DNA from: Salarchaeum japonicum_A
GTDB lineage: Archaea > Halobacteriota > Halobacteria > Halobacteriales > Halobacteriaceae
Length of the DNA: 64,000 nucleotides
Assembly (NCBI RefSeq): GCF_049705945.1
Contig: NZ_JBNAMV010000004.1
Span: forward strand, 310,001 to 374,000
Direction of reading: 5' to 3'
Shown piece after piece: positions 52,499 through 60,736 of the stretch. Numbering within the stretch: the first letter of the stretch is position 1; every line of letters starts with the position of its first letter. Both the position numbers and the translations under genes were made by a program. The notes beneath the pieces were generated by a model. The model searched no databases and had not been told where the DNA came from. It was given only the letters and a program-made list of their open reading frames with translations.

Positions 52499-53013
52499 GC
52501 ATGGAACGAGAGCCGGACTGGGAGTTCAAGGAACGCGACGTAGTCATCCTGAAGGAACTCGCGAAGAACCCGCAGGTGAGTTCGCGCGACCTCACCGACA
52601 TCCTCGACCAAGAGTACGACATCGACGTTTCGCACGTCACGGTCTCGGAATCCATTCGGAAGATGCGTGACGCGGGCGTGTTCCGGGAGGCCATCATCCC
52701 GAACGAGGCGTACTTCATCTTCGCGCTCATGGAGTTCAAGTTCAACCCCGAGCACTTCGCGGAGGGCTGGCGGGACGCCATGGAGTACATCCGCGACCAC
52801 GAGAACACGCTCTTCTACTTCCTCTCCGACGGCGAGTACCAGTGGAAGTCCGTGATGATGTTCCCGTCCCGGCAGGCCGAATCCCAGTGGATTCACAACT
52901 TCTACAAGGACCACGGCGCGGTCATCTCGAACATCCGGAACTCGGTCGTGACGAACGTCCTCCACTTCGGCACGAACCCCGAACTGTTCGACGCGCTCCC
53001 CCGAGAGGAGTAG
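52495..53013 (+). CDS. Winged-helix transcriptional regulator
   Basis: The 172-residue protein starts with a winged helix-turn-helix (FKERDVVILKELAKNPQVSS, then SHVTVSESIRKMRDAGVF) of the Lrp/MarR-like kind. About 100 residues follow that form an alpha/beta ligand or dimer domain (LMEFKFNPEHFAEGWRDAM, LFYFLSDGEYQWKSVMMF). It is coupled to the acyl-CoA dehydrogenase and hydrolase genes, so it most likely controls this operon, perhaps with an acyl-CoA as ligand; that is inference. The start is ATG 52495; ATG 52501 is possible. Confidence 0.75.
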   Translation: MSMEREPDWEFKERDVVILKELAKNPQVSSRDLTDILDQEYDIDVSHVTVSESIRKMRDAGVFREAIIPNEAYFIFALMEFKFNPEHFAEGWRDAMEYIRDHENTLFYFLSDGEYQWKSVMMFPSRQAESQWIHNFYKDHGAVISNIRNSVVTNVLHFGTNPELFDALPREE

Positions 53014-53062
53014 GCACCGCGCGACCCCACCGCCTTTAGTGGTGGAGGTGGAAGTCGCGTGT

Positions 53063-53299
53063 ATGCCACGCGTCGAAGTCGACATTCCGGACAACGTCGA
53101 GGTCGAACTCGATCGGCTCGTTGACGAGGGCGAGTTCGTGAGCCGGCAGGAAGCCGCAGAGGAAATTCTCGCACACGGACTCCAAGTGTACAAGCCCGAG
53201 ATAGAGTCGAATCGCGAGGAAGAGGAGATGTTCAGCGAGGAGATGCTGGAGACGAGCGAGCGGTCGCTCGGCGGTGACGAAGACGACTACGAGTTCTAG
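53063..53299 (+). CDS. Small ribbon-helix-helix protein (CopG-like, DUF7120-type)
   Basis: The 78-residue protein has the RHH pattern: strand PRVEVDIPDNVEVEL, helix DRLVDEGEFVSRQEAAEEIL, turn AHGL, then a highly acidic tail (EEEEMFSEEM). It probably binds DNA as a dimer. ATG 53063 is preferred to GTG 53039, as family N-termini begin at the strand. It is 49 bases downstream of the winged-helix regulator. The next 174 bases hold no gene that I can support, only a 9-bp inverted repeat (53365-53373/53404-53412). Confidence 0.7.
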   Translation: MPRVEVDIPDNVEVELDRLVDEGEFVSRQEAAEEILAHGLQVYKPEIESNREEEEMFSEEMLETSERSLGGDEDDYEF

Positions 53300-53473
53300 G
53301 CTGGCGCGTCGCGGGTCGCGGGCGCGCTCACCCCATACCCATGGAGCACGCCCGTCCCGCGTCCCGTGCGGGCAGCGTGAGACTCCCCGAATCGGAAGCC
53401 GACGCCCGCACGAGACACGTGTACGGAGGGCGAGTACGGGCAAAAACCCACCGTCACACGGCCGTCAGACGCC

Positions 53474-53908
53474 CTACCGGAAGAGCCGGTAGGAGGTCGC
53501 GCCGACCGCCACGTCCACCATCTCGCCCTCGTACTCGCTTCTGACCGTGACATCGGTGACGCCCATCGAGCCGCCGGCGCGCACGACCTCCGCTTCGGCG
53601 ACGAGGTCGCTGGTGGCGGGCCGGAGGTACTTCACGTCGAGGTCGGTGGTGCTGAGCGACGTGTCGCTCGGGTCGTCGAAGGTGGTGCGGAGCGCGAACG
53701 CGCTCGCCGTGTCCACGAGCGTCGCGGCGATACCGCCGTGCACCGACCCGCCCGAGTCCTCCGTCGCGGGGTTCATCAGTTTCTCGTCGTAGGGGACGCG
53801 CATGACGACGCGACCCTCCGCGACCTCGTCGAACTCGACGCCCAGCCACGAGAGGTAGCCGTGGTCGCCGACGAACTCCTCGAACCCGAGGCCGGACGCG
53901 GTCTTCAT
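53474..53908 (-). CDS. PaaI-type hotdog thioesterase
   Basis: The 144-residue hotdog protein has the PaaI/YigI-type core: MNPATEDSGGSVHGGIAATLVDTASAFALR (the HGG segment that begins the central helix, with Asp as the catalytic acid), then LSTTDLDVKYLRPAT. It hydrolyses CoA thioesters, commonly stalled or dead-end acyl-CoAs in catabolic routes. Its start overlaps the fused hydroxyacyl-CoA dehydrogenase gene by 4 bases, so the two are co-expressed. Confidence 0.87.
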   Translation of the reverse strand: MKTASGLGFEEFVGDHGYLSWLGVEFDEVAEGRVVMRVPYDEKLMNPATEDSGGSVHGGIAATLVDTASAFALRTTFDDPSDTSLSTTDLDVKYLRPATSDLVAEAEVVRAGGSMGVTDVTVRSEYEGEMVDVAVGATSYRLFR

Positions 53909-55863
53909 TCGCCCGTGAACTCGGGTTCGCGGTCCTCCTGGAACGCCGCCGTTCCCTCGCGGGCGTCCTGCGTGGTGAGGAGGAGCGCGAACGCCTGACT
54001 CTCCATCTGGAGACCGGCGTCGAGGTCCTCGTCCGCTCCCTCGTTCATCACGCGCTTTGCGTGCTGGAGCGCGAGCGGCGGCCCGGAGACGAGGTCGTCG
54101 AGGAAGTCCGCGCACGTGTCGTCGTACTCGTCGGCGGGGACGGCGCGATTGATGAGCCCCCAGTTCTCAGCACGCTCGCCGGAGATGTGTTCGCCGCGGA
54201 ACACGAGTTCCTTCGCGCGCGCCTCGCCGATCATGCGGAGCGCGCGCTGCGTGCCGCCGCCGCCCGGGAGCAGACCGAGGTTGATTTCGGGGAAGCCGAA
54301 CGTCGAGTCCTCGGTTGCGACGCGGAGGTCGCAGGCGAGCGCGAGTTCGAACCCGCCGCCGAGACAGTAGCCGTCGATCTTCGCGATGGTCGGCCGCGGG
54401 AACTCGTCCACGACCTGAAAGACTTCCGTGGGTTCCGCGCGCTTCGCGGGCTCGATGTCCGCGAATCCGGTAACGTCTGCGCCGGCGCTGAACGCGCGGT
54501 CGCCTGCGCCCTCGAAGGACACCGCGCGAACCTCGTCGGTGTCGATGGATTCGAGGAGGTCGACGACGGCGTCCATCAGATCGTTGCTGAGCGCGTTCAT
54601 CCGCTCGGGGCGGTCGAGTTCGACCTCGAGCAGGCCGTCGTCCGTGAGCTCCCAGTTGATGGTGTTGTAGTCGCCGGGGCCGCTGCCCGTGTTGTACTCG
54701 TAGAATCCCTCACCGGCGTCCTTCCCAATCTTCCCGTCCTCCACGAGTTCGATGAGGTAGTCCGCGGGCTCGTAGCGGTCCGCGCCGTACTCCTCGTGGA
54801 GCTCTTCGAGCTTCGCGAGCACGGTGTCGAGGCCGAGTTTGTCGCCGCGCACGCAGATGCCCTCGGGGAAGCCCGCGCCGAGTTTCATCCCGGTGTCGAT
54901 GGCGTCGGGGGTCGCCACGTCGTTCCCGATGAGCTTCGCCGCCTCGTTCACCATCCGCGCCTCGATGCGGAGCGTGTCGACGTCCTCGCCCTGGCCCTGC
55001 TCGTAGGAGACGCCCTCGCCGTCGTCGTAACGGTAGTAGCCCGCGCCGGTCTTCCGGCCGAGTTCCTCGGCCTCGACCTTGGATTCCATGAGGGGCGGAA
55101 TCTCCTTGCCGGCCTCCTTGCGCACGTGGTAGCCCACGTCGATGCCGGTGAGGTCGCCGAGTTCGAACGGCCCCATCGGGTAGCCCCGCAGATAGACCAT
55201 CGCGGCGTCGATCTCCTCGATGCTCGCCAGATCTTCGGACGCCATCCACGCGGCCTCCTCGCCGAACGGCCCGAGAACGCTGTTCACGACGAAGCCGTTC
55301 ACGTCCTTCCGCACGAAAATCGGCGTTTTGTCGACGTCTTCGACGAAGTCGTAGGTCGCCTGTGCGATGTCGTCGTCGGTCTCCGCGCCGTAGATGACCT
55401 CGACGAGGTCCATCTTCACGGGCGGGTTAAAGAAGTGCATGCCGACCACGTCCTCGGGGCGGTCAGTCGCGGACGCGATTTCGGTGATGGAGAGGCTGGA
55501 CGTGTTGGACGCGAGAATCGCGCCGTCCTCGGCGTAGTCGTCGAGGTCGCCGAACACGTCCTTCTTGAGTTCCATCTGCTCGGGCACGGCCTCGATGACG
55601 ATGTCCGCGCCCGCGACCGCGGTTTCGAGGTCGACCTCGGTGCTGATGCGGTCGAGAATCGTCTCGGGAGACTCGTCGAGGCGGTCGTTCTCGTCGAGCT
55701 TGTCGAGACTCCACTCGATGGACTCGTAGCCGTCCTGCACGATGTCGGCCTCGATGTCCCGCATCGTGACCTCGTAGCCGGCCATCGCCACGACTTCCGT
55801 GATGCCGTGGCCCATGTTCCCGGAACCGATGACTGCGACCGTTTCGATGTCGTCTACGTCCAT
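53905..55863 (-). CDS. Fused 3-hydroxyacyl-CoA dehydrogenase/enoyl-CoA hydratase
   Basis: The 652-residue protein joins two beta-oxidation enzymes. Residues 1-390 are 3-hydroxyacyl-CoA dehydrogenase: GSGNMGHGITEVVAMAGY (NAD), SNTSSLSITEIA, GMHFFNPPVKMDLVEV with the catalytic His, and two C-terminal domains. Residues of about 395-652 are a crotonase: FSAGADVTGF and LGGGFELALACD (oxyanion holes) and FPEINLGLLPGGGGTQRA with both catalytic Glu-type positions. The order dehydrogenase then hydratase is reversed relative to bacterial FadB and is typical of archaeal fusions. ATG 55863 was used. The PaaI thioesterase is downstream in the same operon. Confidence 0.93.
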   Translation of the reverse strand: MDVDDIETVAVIGSGNMGHGITEVVAMAGYEVTMRDIEADIVQDGYESIEWSLDKLDENDRLDESPETILDRISTEVDLETAVAGADIVIEAVPEQMELKKDVFGDLDDYAEDGAILASNTSSLSITEIASATDRPEDVVGMHFFNPPVKMDLVEVIYGAETDDDIAQATYDFVEDVDKTPIFVRKDVNGFVVNSVLGPFGEEAAWMASEDLASIEEIDAAMVYLRGYPMGPFELGDLTGIDVGYHVRKEAGKEIPPLMESKVEAEELGRKTGAGYYRYDDGEGVSYEQGQGEDVDTLRIEARMVNEAAKLIGNDVATPDAIDTGMKLGAGFPEGICVRGDKLGLDTVLAKLEELHEEYGADRYEPADYLIELVEDGKIGKDAGEGFYEYNTGSGPGDYNTINWELTDDGLLEVELDRPERMNALSNDLMDAVVDLLESIDTDEVRAVSFEGAGDRAFSAGADVTGFADIEPAKRAEPTEVFQVVDEFPRPTIAKIDGYCLGGGFELALACDLRVATEDSTFGFPEINLGLLPGGGGTQRALRMIGEARAKELVFRGEHISGERAENWGLINRAVPADEYDDTCADFLDDLVSGPPLALQHAKRVMNEGADEDLDAGLQMESQAFALLLTTQDAREGTAAFQEDREPEFTGE

Positions 55864-56023
55864 ACGCGGATGGTCGGCGCGCTCGCCCATTAAACCACCG
55901 ACAGACCGTTATCGCTGTAAACACACGCAACGTTGAACTGTACGAAACTAGGTTCTCGTGTGTTCTCGGGAAGTTTCGGTAATTGGTTGGGTTGGTTTCG
56001 AGAGAGAAGTCCTCGCGAACGGG

Positions 56024-56941
56024 CTAGTCGCGCTGTCGCGCTCGCGCGGTCGCGGTGATGCCCGCGAGCACCACCGCGCCGCCGACGAGCGTGGCGACGC
56101 CCGGGACTTCGGTGAAGACGAGGAGCGCCAGCAGCGTGCTGCCGACCGGTTCGCCGAGGAGGCTGACGGAGACGACGCTCGATTCGACGTGTTCGAGCGC
56201 CCAGTTCACGACCGTGTGCCCGAACAGTCCGGGCCCGAGCGCCATCGCCGCGAACAGCACCCACTCGCCGGTCGGATACGCGAACAGCGAGTGGCCGGCG
56301 GCGAGCACGAACGCGAGGAGCGTGAGCGTGCAGACGGCGTAGACGACGAGCGTGTACGGGACGAGCGGGATGCGCTGGCGGAGCGACCGGCCGGCGAGCA
56401 CGTAGACGGACGCCGCGAGCGCGCCCGCGACGGCGAGCAGATCTCCGTAGAGCGCGCCGGACCCGAGGAAGGCCCCGAGGACGCTCGCGCCGCCGAGGAC
56501 GGGTTCGCCGAGCGCCATCACGGCCGCGCCCGCGACGGCGACGAGGATGCCGGCGAGCATCCGGCAGGTGAGGCGCTCGCCGAGCAGGACGGCCGCGCCG
56601 AGCGCGACGAACAGCGGCTGCGTCTGCACGAGCGTGACGGACGCGGCGACACTCGTCCAGTTCAGGCTCTCGAACCACGCCGCGAAGTGCAGCGCGAGCG
56701 CCACCCCGGAGACGACCGCAATCACCGCGTCCCGCCGGCCGAGCGACCGCACGGTGTCGCCGTTCCCGCGCGCGAACGGGAGGATGCACGCGGTCGTGAA
56801 AAGCACGCGGTAGAACGCTTTCACGAGGCTCGGCGCGCTCGACGCCTCCACGAGAATCGCGCTCGTCGAGACGGCGACCACCGCGACGGCGAGCGCCGCC
56901 AGCGGGTTCGTGCGCGCCGCCAGTCTGTCGAAGAACGCCAC
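56024..56941 (-). CDS. EamA/DMT-family transporter
   Basis: The 305-residue protein has ten hydrophobic segments in two EamA repeats. The internal boundary is near residue 155, with the characteristic WTSVAASVTLVQTQPLFVALGAAVLLGERLT in repeat 1 and SSVVSVSLLGEPVGSTLLALLVFTE in repeat 2. Such proteins export metabolites or amino acids. It is a single gene; the 160-base upstream gap to the fused beta-oxidation gene holds only promoter-like sequence. The substrate is unknown. Confidence 0.87.
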   Translation of the reverse strand: MAFFDRLAARTNPLAALAVAVVAVSTSAILVEASSAPSLVKAFYRVLFTTACILPFARGNGDTVRSLGRRDAVIAVVSGVALALHFAAWFESLNWTSVAASVTLVQTQPLFVALGAAVLLGERLTCRMLAGILVAVAGAAVMALGEPVLGGASVLGAFLGSGALYGDLLAVAGALAASVYVLAGRSLRQRIPLVPYTLVVYAVCTLTLLAFVLAAGHSLFAYPTGEWVLFAAMALGPGLFGHTVVNWALEHVESSVVSVSLLGEPVGSTLLALLVFTEVPGVATLVGGAVVLAGITATARARQRD

Positions 56942-57013
56942 TACCCGATAACGAGACGCGCCGAAGAAGTGAATTGCGTTTAGCGACAGCGGTCGAACGC
57001 TGAAACGTGCGTC

Positions 57014-57571
57014 TTAGACGTCGTCGGGCACGTCGAAGTCGTGGAAGTGCTCGCCCTCCTCCTTCGAGAGGATGTCGAGCGCGGCGGCCGCGCCGTCGCC
57101 CGCGGAGATGACTGCCTGCCACTCCTGGTCGCGCACCATCGCGCCGGTCGCGTACGCGTTCTCGACGCTCGTCTCCATGTCGACGCCCACGTCCACCACG
57201 TCGTCCTCAAAGTCCGCGCCGAGTTCCTCCGCGAGGTCGCGGTTCGCGCCCGTGGCGAGCACGAGGTAGTCGGACTCGTACTCGTCCTCACCGGTGACGA
57301 CGTGGAAGCGGCCGTCGTCTTTCTTCGTGACGGACTCGACCTCCTCGTCGTCGTGGAGTTCCGCGCCGTGGTCGTCGCTCGCGTGCTTGCGTGCGCGCTC
57401 GTGGAAGACGCTTCCGTCGATAGAGCGGATGCCGAGGTAGTTGAACAGGTGGGCCTTGTGGAGCCACGTCCCGTCCGTGTCGAACACCGTCGTGTCGAGG
57501 TCGTTCTTCGCGGTGAACAGTCCCGCGCTCAGCCCTGCCGCGCCACCGCCGACGACAATCACATCAGTCAT
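57014..57571 (-). CDS. Short NAD(P)/FAD-dependent oxidoreductase (thioredoxin reductase-like)
   Basis: The 185-residue protein has VVGGGAAGLSAGLFTAKN (FAD), LVLATGANRDLAEELG, and near the end NAYATGAMVRDQEWQAVISAGDGAAAALDIL, the second FAD motif of thioredoxin-reductase-like proteins. It lacks the NAD-binding domain and the CxxC redox pair of real thioredoxin reductases. Haloarchaea have several such shortened copies; most are uncharacterised. A flavin-binding or assembly role is inferred. Confidence 0.82.
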   Translation of the reverse strand: MTDVIVVGGGAAGLSAGLFTAKNDLDTTVFDTDGTWLHKAHLFNYLGIRSIDGSVFHERARKHASDDHGAELHDDEEVESVTKKDDGRFHVVTGEDEYESDYLVLATGANRDLAEELGADFEDDVVDVGVDMETSVENAYATGAMVRDQEWQAVISAGDGAAAALDILSKEEGEHFHDFDVPDDV

Positions 57572-57602
57572 AGATTAAAATCGGGTCGCGGGCTGCATAA
57601 AC

Positions 57603-58082
57603 CTACAGGCCGGAGAAGTGCTCGCGGGTTCGTCGATGCCGTGCGCGGAACATCATGTCGAGGCCGGGTCGGCCGAGCGCGGCGGGCGCGCCGAACGGGA
57701 GTTCGTACGCGACGCGGTCCCGAATGAGCGTTCGCGACTCAGACTCGGCGTAGAACAGGTGGGTGTGCCGCCAGGACGCGAAGGGACCGCCGTCCATCTC
57801 GTCGACGAAGTACGCGAACCCGTCGCGCTCCTCGCGCTCGGTGATGACGGACGTCCAGGACTGCCGGGGCCCCGGGAGGAACGGCGGGCCGACGGACATG
57901 TCGATGCGAGAGTCGACGGAGAGCACGTCGGGGTCGGGCGCGCCGTCGGGGCCGACGACCGACTCGATTCGGAGGCCGGCCCACGGAGGCGTCAGTTCTT
58001 CGAGACCCGCGACGCGGGAGTGAAACGCCCAGACGTCGTCGAGCGGCGCGTCGACGTGCACCTCGCGCTCGTATGTCGCCAT
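57603..58082 (-). CDS. SRPBCC (START-like) domain protein
   Basis: The 159-residue protein has the START/SRPBCC pattern: REVHVDAPLDDVWAFHSRV, then paired beta strands (SRIDMSVGPPFLPGPRQSWTS), and a C-terminal helix (PGLDMMFRARHRRTREHF). Such proteins bind hydrophobic ligands; members such as YfiR/cyclase-like proteins act in polyketide or lipid handling. The start is ATG 58082. It lies downstream of nothing in particular and is divergent from the aminotransferase. Confidence 0.8.
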   Translation of the reverse strand: MATYEREVHVDAPLDDVWAFHSRVAGLEELTPPWAGLRIESVVGPDGAPDPDVLSVDSRIDMSVGPPFLPGPRQSWTSVITEREERDGFAYFVDEMDGGPFASWRHTHLFYAESESRTLIRDRVAYELPFGAPAALGRPGLDMMFRARHRRTREHFSGL

Positions 58083-58152
58083 ACCTCGAGTGCGGACGCG
58101 GACGCCTAAACGCTCCCGGCGTCCGTGGCAAGTGCTAGCGACAGGAAGCACG

Positions 58153-58160
58153 CTTATGTA
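58153..58160 (+). promoter_or_regulatory. Box A promoter of the aminotransferase gene
   Basis: CTTATGTA is centred 27 bases before ATG 58183 and is the same octamer as in the first transporter promoter (17131-17138), which also reads CTTATGTA. Confidence 0.6.
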
Positions 58161-58182
58161 CCACAGGGACTTTCGGGAGAGT

Positions 58183-59328
58183 ATGCCCTCGGAGCGTGCG
58201 ACTCGCACGACACCGTTCACAGCGATGTCAGTCCTCGAACGTGCCAGCGAAATGGAGGGTGTCGTCCACATGGAAGTGGGCGAACCCGACTTCGAACCCC
58301 CTGCGGCGGCAATCGAGGCAGCGGCAGCGGCGCTCCGGGACGGCCCGACGGAGTACACGTCGAGCCGCGGAAAGCAGAGCCTGCGGGACGCCATCAGCGA
58401 CTACTACGACCGCCGGTACGGCGTCGACGTGCCCGCGGACCGAATCATCGTCACGCCCGGGTCGTCGCCGGCGCTCCTCCTCTCCATGCTCACCGTCGTG
58501 GACCCCGGTGAGGAGGTCGTGCTCACCGACCCGTACTACGCGTGCTACCCGAACTTCGTCCGGCAGGCCGGCGGACAGATTTCGACGGTCCCGCTCGACC
58601 CCGACGCGGGGTTCGCTCCGGACGTGGACGCGTTCCGGTCCGCCATCACGCGCGACACCGCGGCGGCGCTCGTGAACTCCCCGAGCAATCCCACGGGTGC
58701 CGTGATGAGCGGGGAGAGTTTGGAGGCCATCGCGGAGCGCGCGCGCCGAACCGACACGCGCCTCGTCTCCGACGAGGTCTATCATGGCCTCACCTACGAC
58801 GAGGACGAGCACTCCGTCCTCGAATACACCGAGGACGCCATCGTGCTCGACGGCGTGTCGAAGCGCTACGGGATGACGGGCTGGCGGCTCGGCTGGATGG
58901 TCGCGCCGCCGGACCTCGTGGAGACCCTGAATCGGCTCGCGCAGAACATCGTCATCTGTGCGCCGAACCACGTGCAGGACGGCGCGGAAGCCGCGCTCCG
59001 CATGGGCGACGGCTGGCTCGACGACATCCGAGACACCTACCGGGAGCGCCGCGACTTCCTCGTCGACGCGGCGGACGACCTCGGGCTGTCGATGGGGTAC
59101 ACGCCCGGCGGCGCGTACTACCTCCTACTGGACGTGAGCCATCTGCCCGGTGACGCGTTCGAAGTCGCGGACGTGTTCCTCGAAGAAGCCGGCGTCGCGA
59201 TGACGCCCGGCCCCGACTTCGGCGACGGCGCGGACGACACGCTCAGGGCGTCCTACGCGACGAGTACGAGCGACCTCGAAGAAGCCGTCTCCCGCCTCGA
59301 CGAACTCCTGACGCAGACCGCTATTTGA
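58183..59328 (+). CDS. Class I/II aminotransferase, aspartate aminotransferase-like
   Basis: The 381-residue PLP enzyme has EVGEPDFEPP, TPGSSPALLLSM, DPYYACYPNFV, NSPSNPTG (substrate Asn), SDEVYHGLTY, the PLP Lys in DGVSKRYGMTGWRLGW and the substrate Arg in TLRASYATS. The arrangement is that of the I-gamma aspartate/aromatic branch. Adjacent and convergent is an Lrp-type regulator (8-base overlap). I recall that in Halobacterium LrpA1 controls aspB3, an aspartate aminotransferase gene; the arrangement here fits. ATG 58183 is set by the TATA box; longer frames exist. Confidence 0.88.
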   Translation: MPSERATRTTPFTAMSVLERASEMEGVVHMEVGEPDFEPPAAAIEAAAAALRDGPTEYTSSRGKQSLRDAISDYYDRRYGVDVPADRIIVTPGSSPALLLSMLTVVDPGEEVVLTDPYYACYPNFVRQAGGQISTVPLDPDAGFAPDVDAFRSAITRDTAAALVNSPSNPTGAVMSGESLEAIAERARRTDTRLVSDEVYHGLTYDEDEHSVLEYTEDAIVLDGVSKRYGMTGWRLGWMVAPPDLVETLNRLAQNIVICAPNHVQDGAEAALRMGDGWLDDIRDTYRERRDFLVDAADDLGLSMGYTPGGAYYLLLDVSHLPGDAFEVADVFLEEAGVAMTPGPDFGDGADDTLRASYATSTSDLEEAVSRLDELLTQTAI

Positions 59329-59755
59329 GGCGCTCCTGCAGGAACGAAGGGTGGGCGGCGGTGACGCCGTCTATCTCCAGAATTTCCTCGGAGATGACCG
59401 CGCCGAGTTCGTCGCCGTCCGCGGCACGGACTTCCGCCATCAGCATGTGGTCGCCACTCGACGTGTAGAGCGCGTGCACGCTCTCCAGTTCTTTCAGCGC
59501 GCGCGTCGCCTCGACGTACTGTTCGCTCGCGACGTCGATACCGACCATCGCGATGCTCTGTCCCGAGAGCTTCTTCGGGTCAACGTCGGCCGAGTACCCG
59601 ACGATGACGCCCTCGTCTTCGAGTTTGTTGATGTACTTCCGGACTGTCGGCTTCGAGACACCGGCGTCCTCGGCGATATCGGCGTACGAGGCTTGCGCGT
59701 CCGCTTCGAGCGCCGACAGGATGCGGTCCTCGGTCGATTCACTACTCACGCCCAT
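59321..59755 (-). CDS. Lrp/AsnC-family transcriptional regulator
   Basis: The 144-residue protein has an N-terminal winged HTH (DRILSALEADAQASYADIAE, then VSKPTVRKYINKLEDEGVI) and a C-terminal RAM domain that binds amino acids (VGIDVASEQYVEATRALKEL, GDHMLMAEVRAADGDELGAV). It is 43 bases downstream of korB on the same strand and overlaps the aminotransferase stop convergently. The likely target is the aminotransferase and possibly korAB. Confidence 0.9.
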   Translation of the reverse strand: MGVSSESTEDRILSALEADAQASYADIAEDAGVSKPTVRKYINKLEDEGVIVGYSADVDPKKLSGQSIAMVGIDVASEQYVEATRALKELESVHALYTSSGDHMLMAEVRAADGDELGAVISEEILEIDGVTAAHPSFLQERLK

Positions 59756-59798
59756 CTCTTTGGCGTCCGTGAAAAAATATCTTCCGAAGGAGTAAACG

Positions 59799-60734
59799 CT
59801 ACTTGTGGCGGTCGATGTAGTCGAACGACCGCTCCCACTCGGCGTCGTCGTCGAAGTACCGCTCCGCGAGCGGCTGCTCCGGCATCGAGCCGCGGTGGCG
59901 CTTCTCCTGCTGGTAGGACCGACGGCCCTCCTCCACGTAGTAGCGGCCCGTGAGCACGGTGCCCTCGTAGAGGGCGTCCTCGGTCTCGTGCATCATCTCC
60001 TGAGCCTCCCGACGGTCGGACACGTCGAAGTCGTAGTCGTCCGAGTCCTGGATGTCCACGTAGGGGACGTACTGTTTCGCGTCCTTGTTCCACGTCGGGC
60101 ACTGCGTGAGGAAGTCGACGTGACTGAAGCCGTCGTGCTGCATCGCCTCGACGAGGATTTCCTTCGCCTGGTTCGGGTTCACGGCGGCGGTGCGCGCCAC
60201 GTAGGACGCGCCCGACGTGAGACCGAGCGAGAGCGGGCGGATGGGGGCCTTCGCGTTCCCCTCGGGCTGGGTCTTCGACTTGTGACCCTGCGGGGACGTC
60301 GGGGACGTCTGACCCTTCGTCAGCCCGAAGACCTCGTTGTTGAACACGATGTAGGTCATGTCGTGGTTCTCCCGGGCGGTGTGCATGAAGTGGTTCCCGC
60401 CGATACCGTACCCGTCACCGTCGCCACCGGCGGCGACGACTTCGAGGTCGGAGTTCGCGAGCTTCGCCGCACGCGCGACCGGGAGCGACCGACCGTGAAT
60501 CGTGTGGAAGCCGTAGCTGTCGAAGTAACTGTTCAGTTTGCCCGAACAACCGATGCCGGTGCAGAGCAGGACTTCCTCGGGGTCCTTCCCGAGTTCCGCC
60601 ATCGCACCCTTCAGGGCTTTGAGGACGCCGAAGTCCCCACAGCCCGGACACCAGGTCGGCTGCGGTTCGATACCGGGCGTGAATTCGTTCTGGTCGACCT
60701 CGCGGTCGTTACCGATTGCGCTGAATGCACTCAT
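59799..60734 (-). CDS. korB: 2-oxoacid:ferredoxin oxidoreductase beta subunit (KorB-type)
   Basis: The 311-residue protein has the TPP- and cluster-binding features of the beta subunit: TWCPGCGDFGVLKALKGAM, CTGIGCSGKLNSYFD, HGRSLPVARAAKLAN, the TPP/Mg motif GGDGDGYGIGGNHF with VFNNEVFGLT, and Cys in TQCPTWN completing the [4Fe-4S] ligands. With KorA it converts a 2-oxoacid plus CoA to acyl-CoA, CO2 and reduced ferredoxin. In haloarchaea this enzyme replaces the NAD-linked dehydrogenase complexes. 2-Oxoglutarate rather than pyruvate is favoured by recalled resemblance to Halobacterium KorB. korA lies 2 bases upstream. Confidence 0.87.
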   Translation of the reverse strand: MSAFSAIGNDREVDQNEFTPGIEPQPTWCPGCGDFGVLKALKGAMAELGKDPEEVLLCTGIGCSGKLNSYFDSYGFHTIHGRSLPVARAAKLANSDLEVVAAGGDGDGYGIGGNHFMHTARENHDMTYIVFNNEVFGLTKGQTSPTSPQGHKSKTQPEGNAKAPIRPLSLGLTSGASYVARTAAVNPNQAKEILVEAMQHDGFSHVDFLTQCPTWNKDAKQYVPYVDIQDSDDYDFDVSDRREAQEMMHETEDALYEGTVLTGRYYVEEGRRSYQQEKRHRGSMPEQPLAERYFDDDAEWERSFDYIDRHK

Positions 60735-60736
60735 TG

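Noticed and set aside
53300..53473. 67-codon plus-strand and 85-codon minus-strand frames in the gap between the RHH and thioesterase genes
   Set aside because: Both are Arg-rich, run into neighbouring genes and lack a promoter; only a 9-bp inverted repeat with a 30-base loop is notable.
57014..57571. Thioredoxin reductase
   Set aside because: The redox CxxC pair and the NAD-binding domain are absent; only the FAD-binding half is present.
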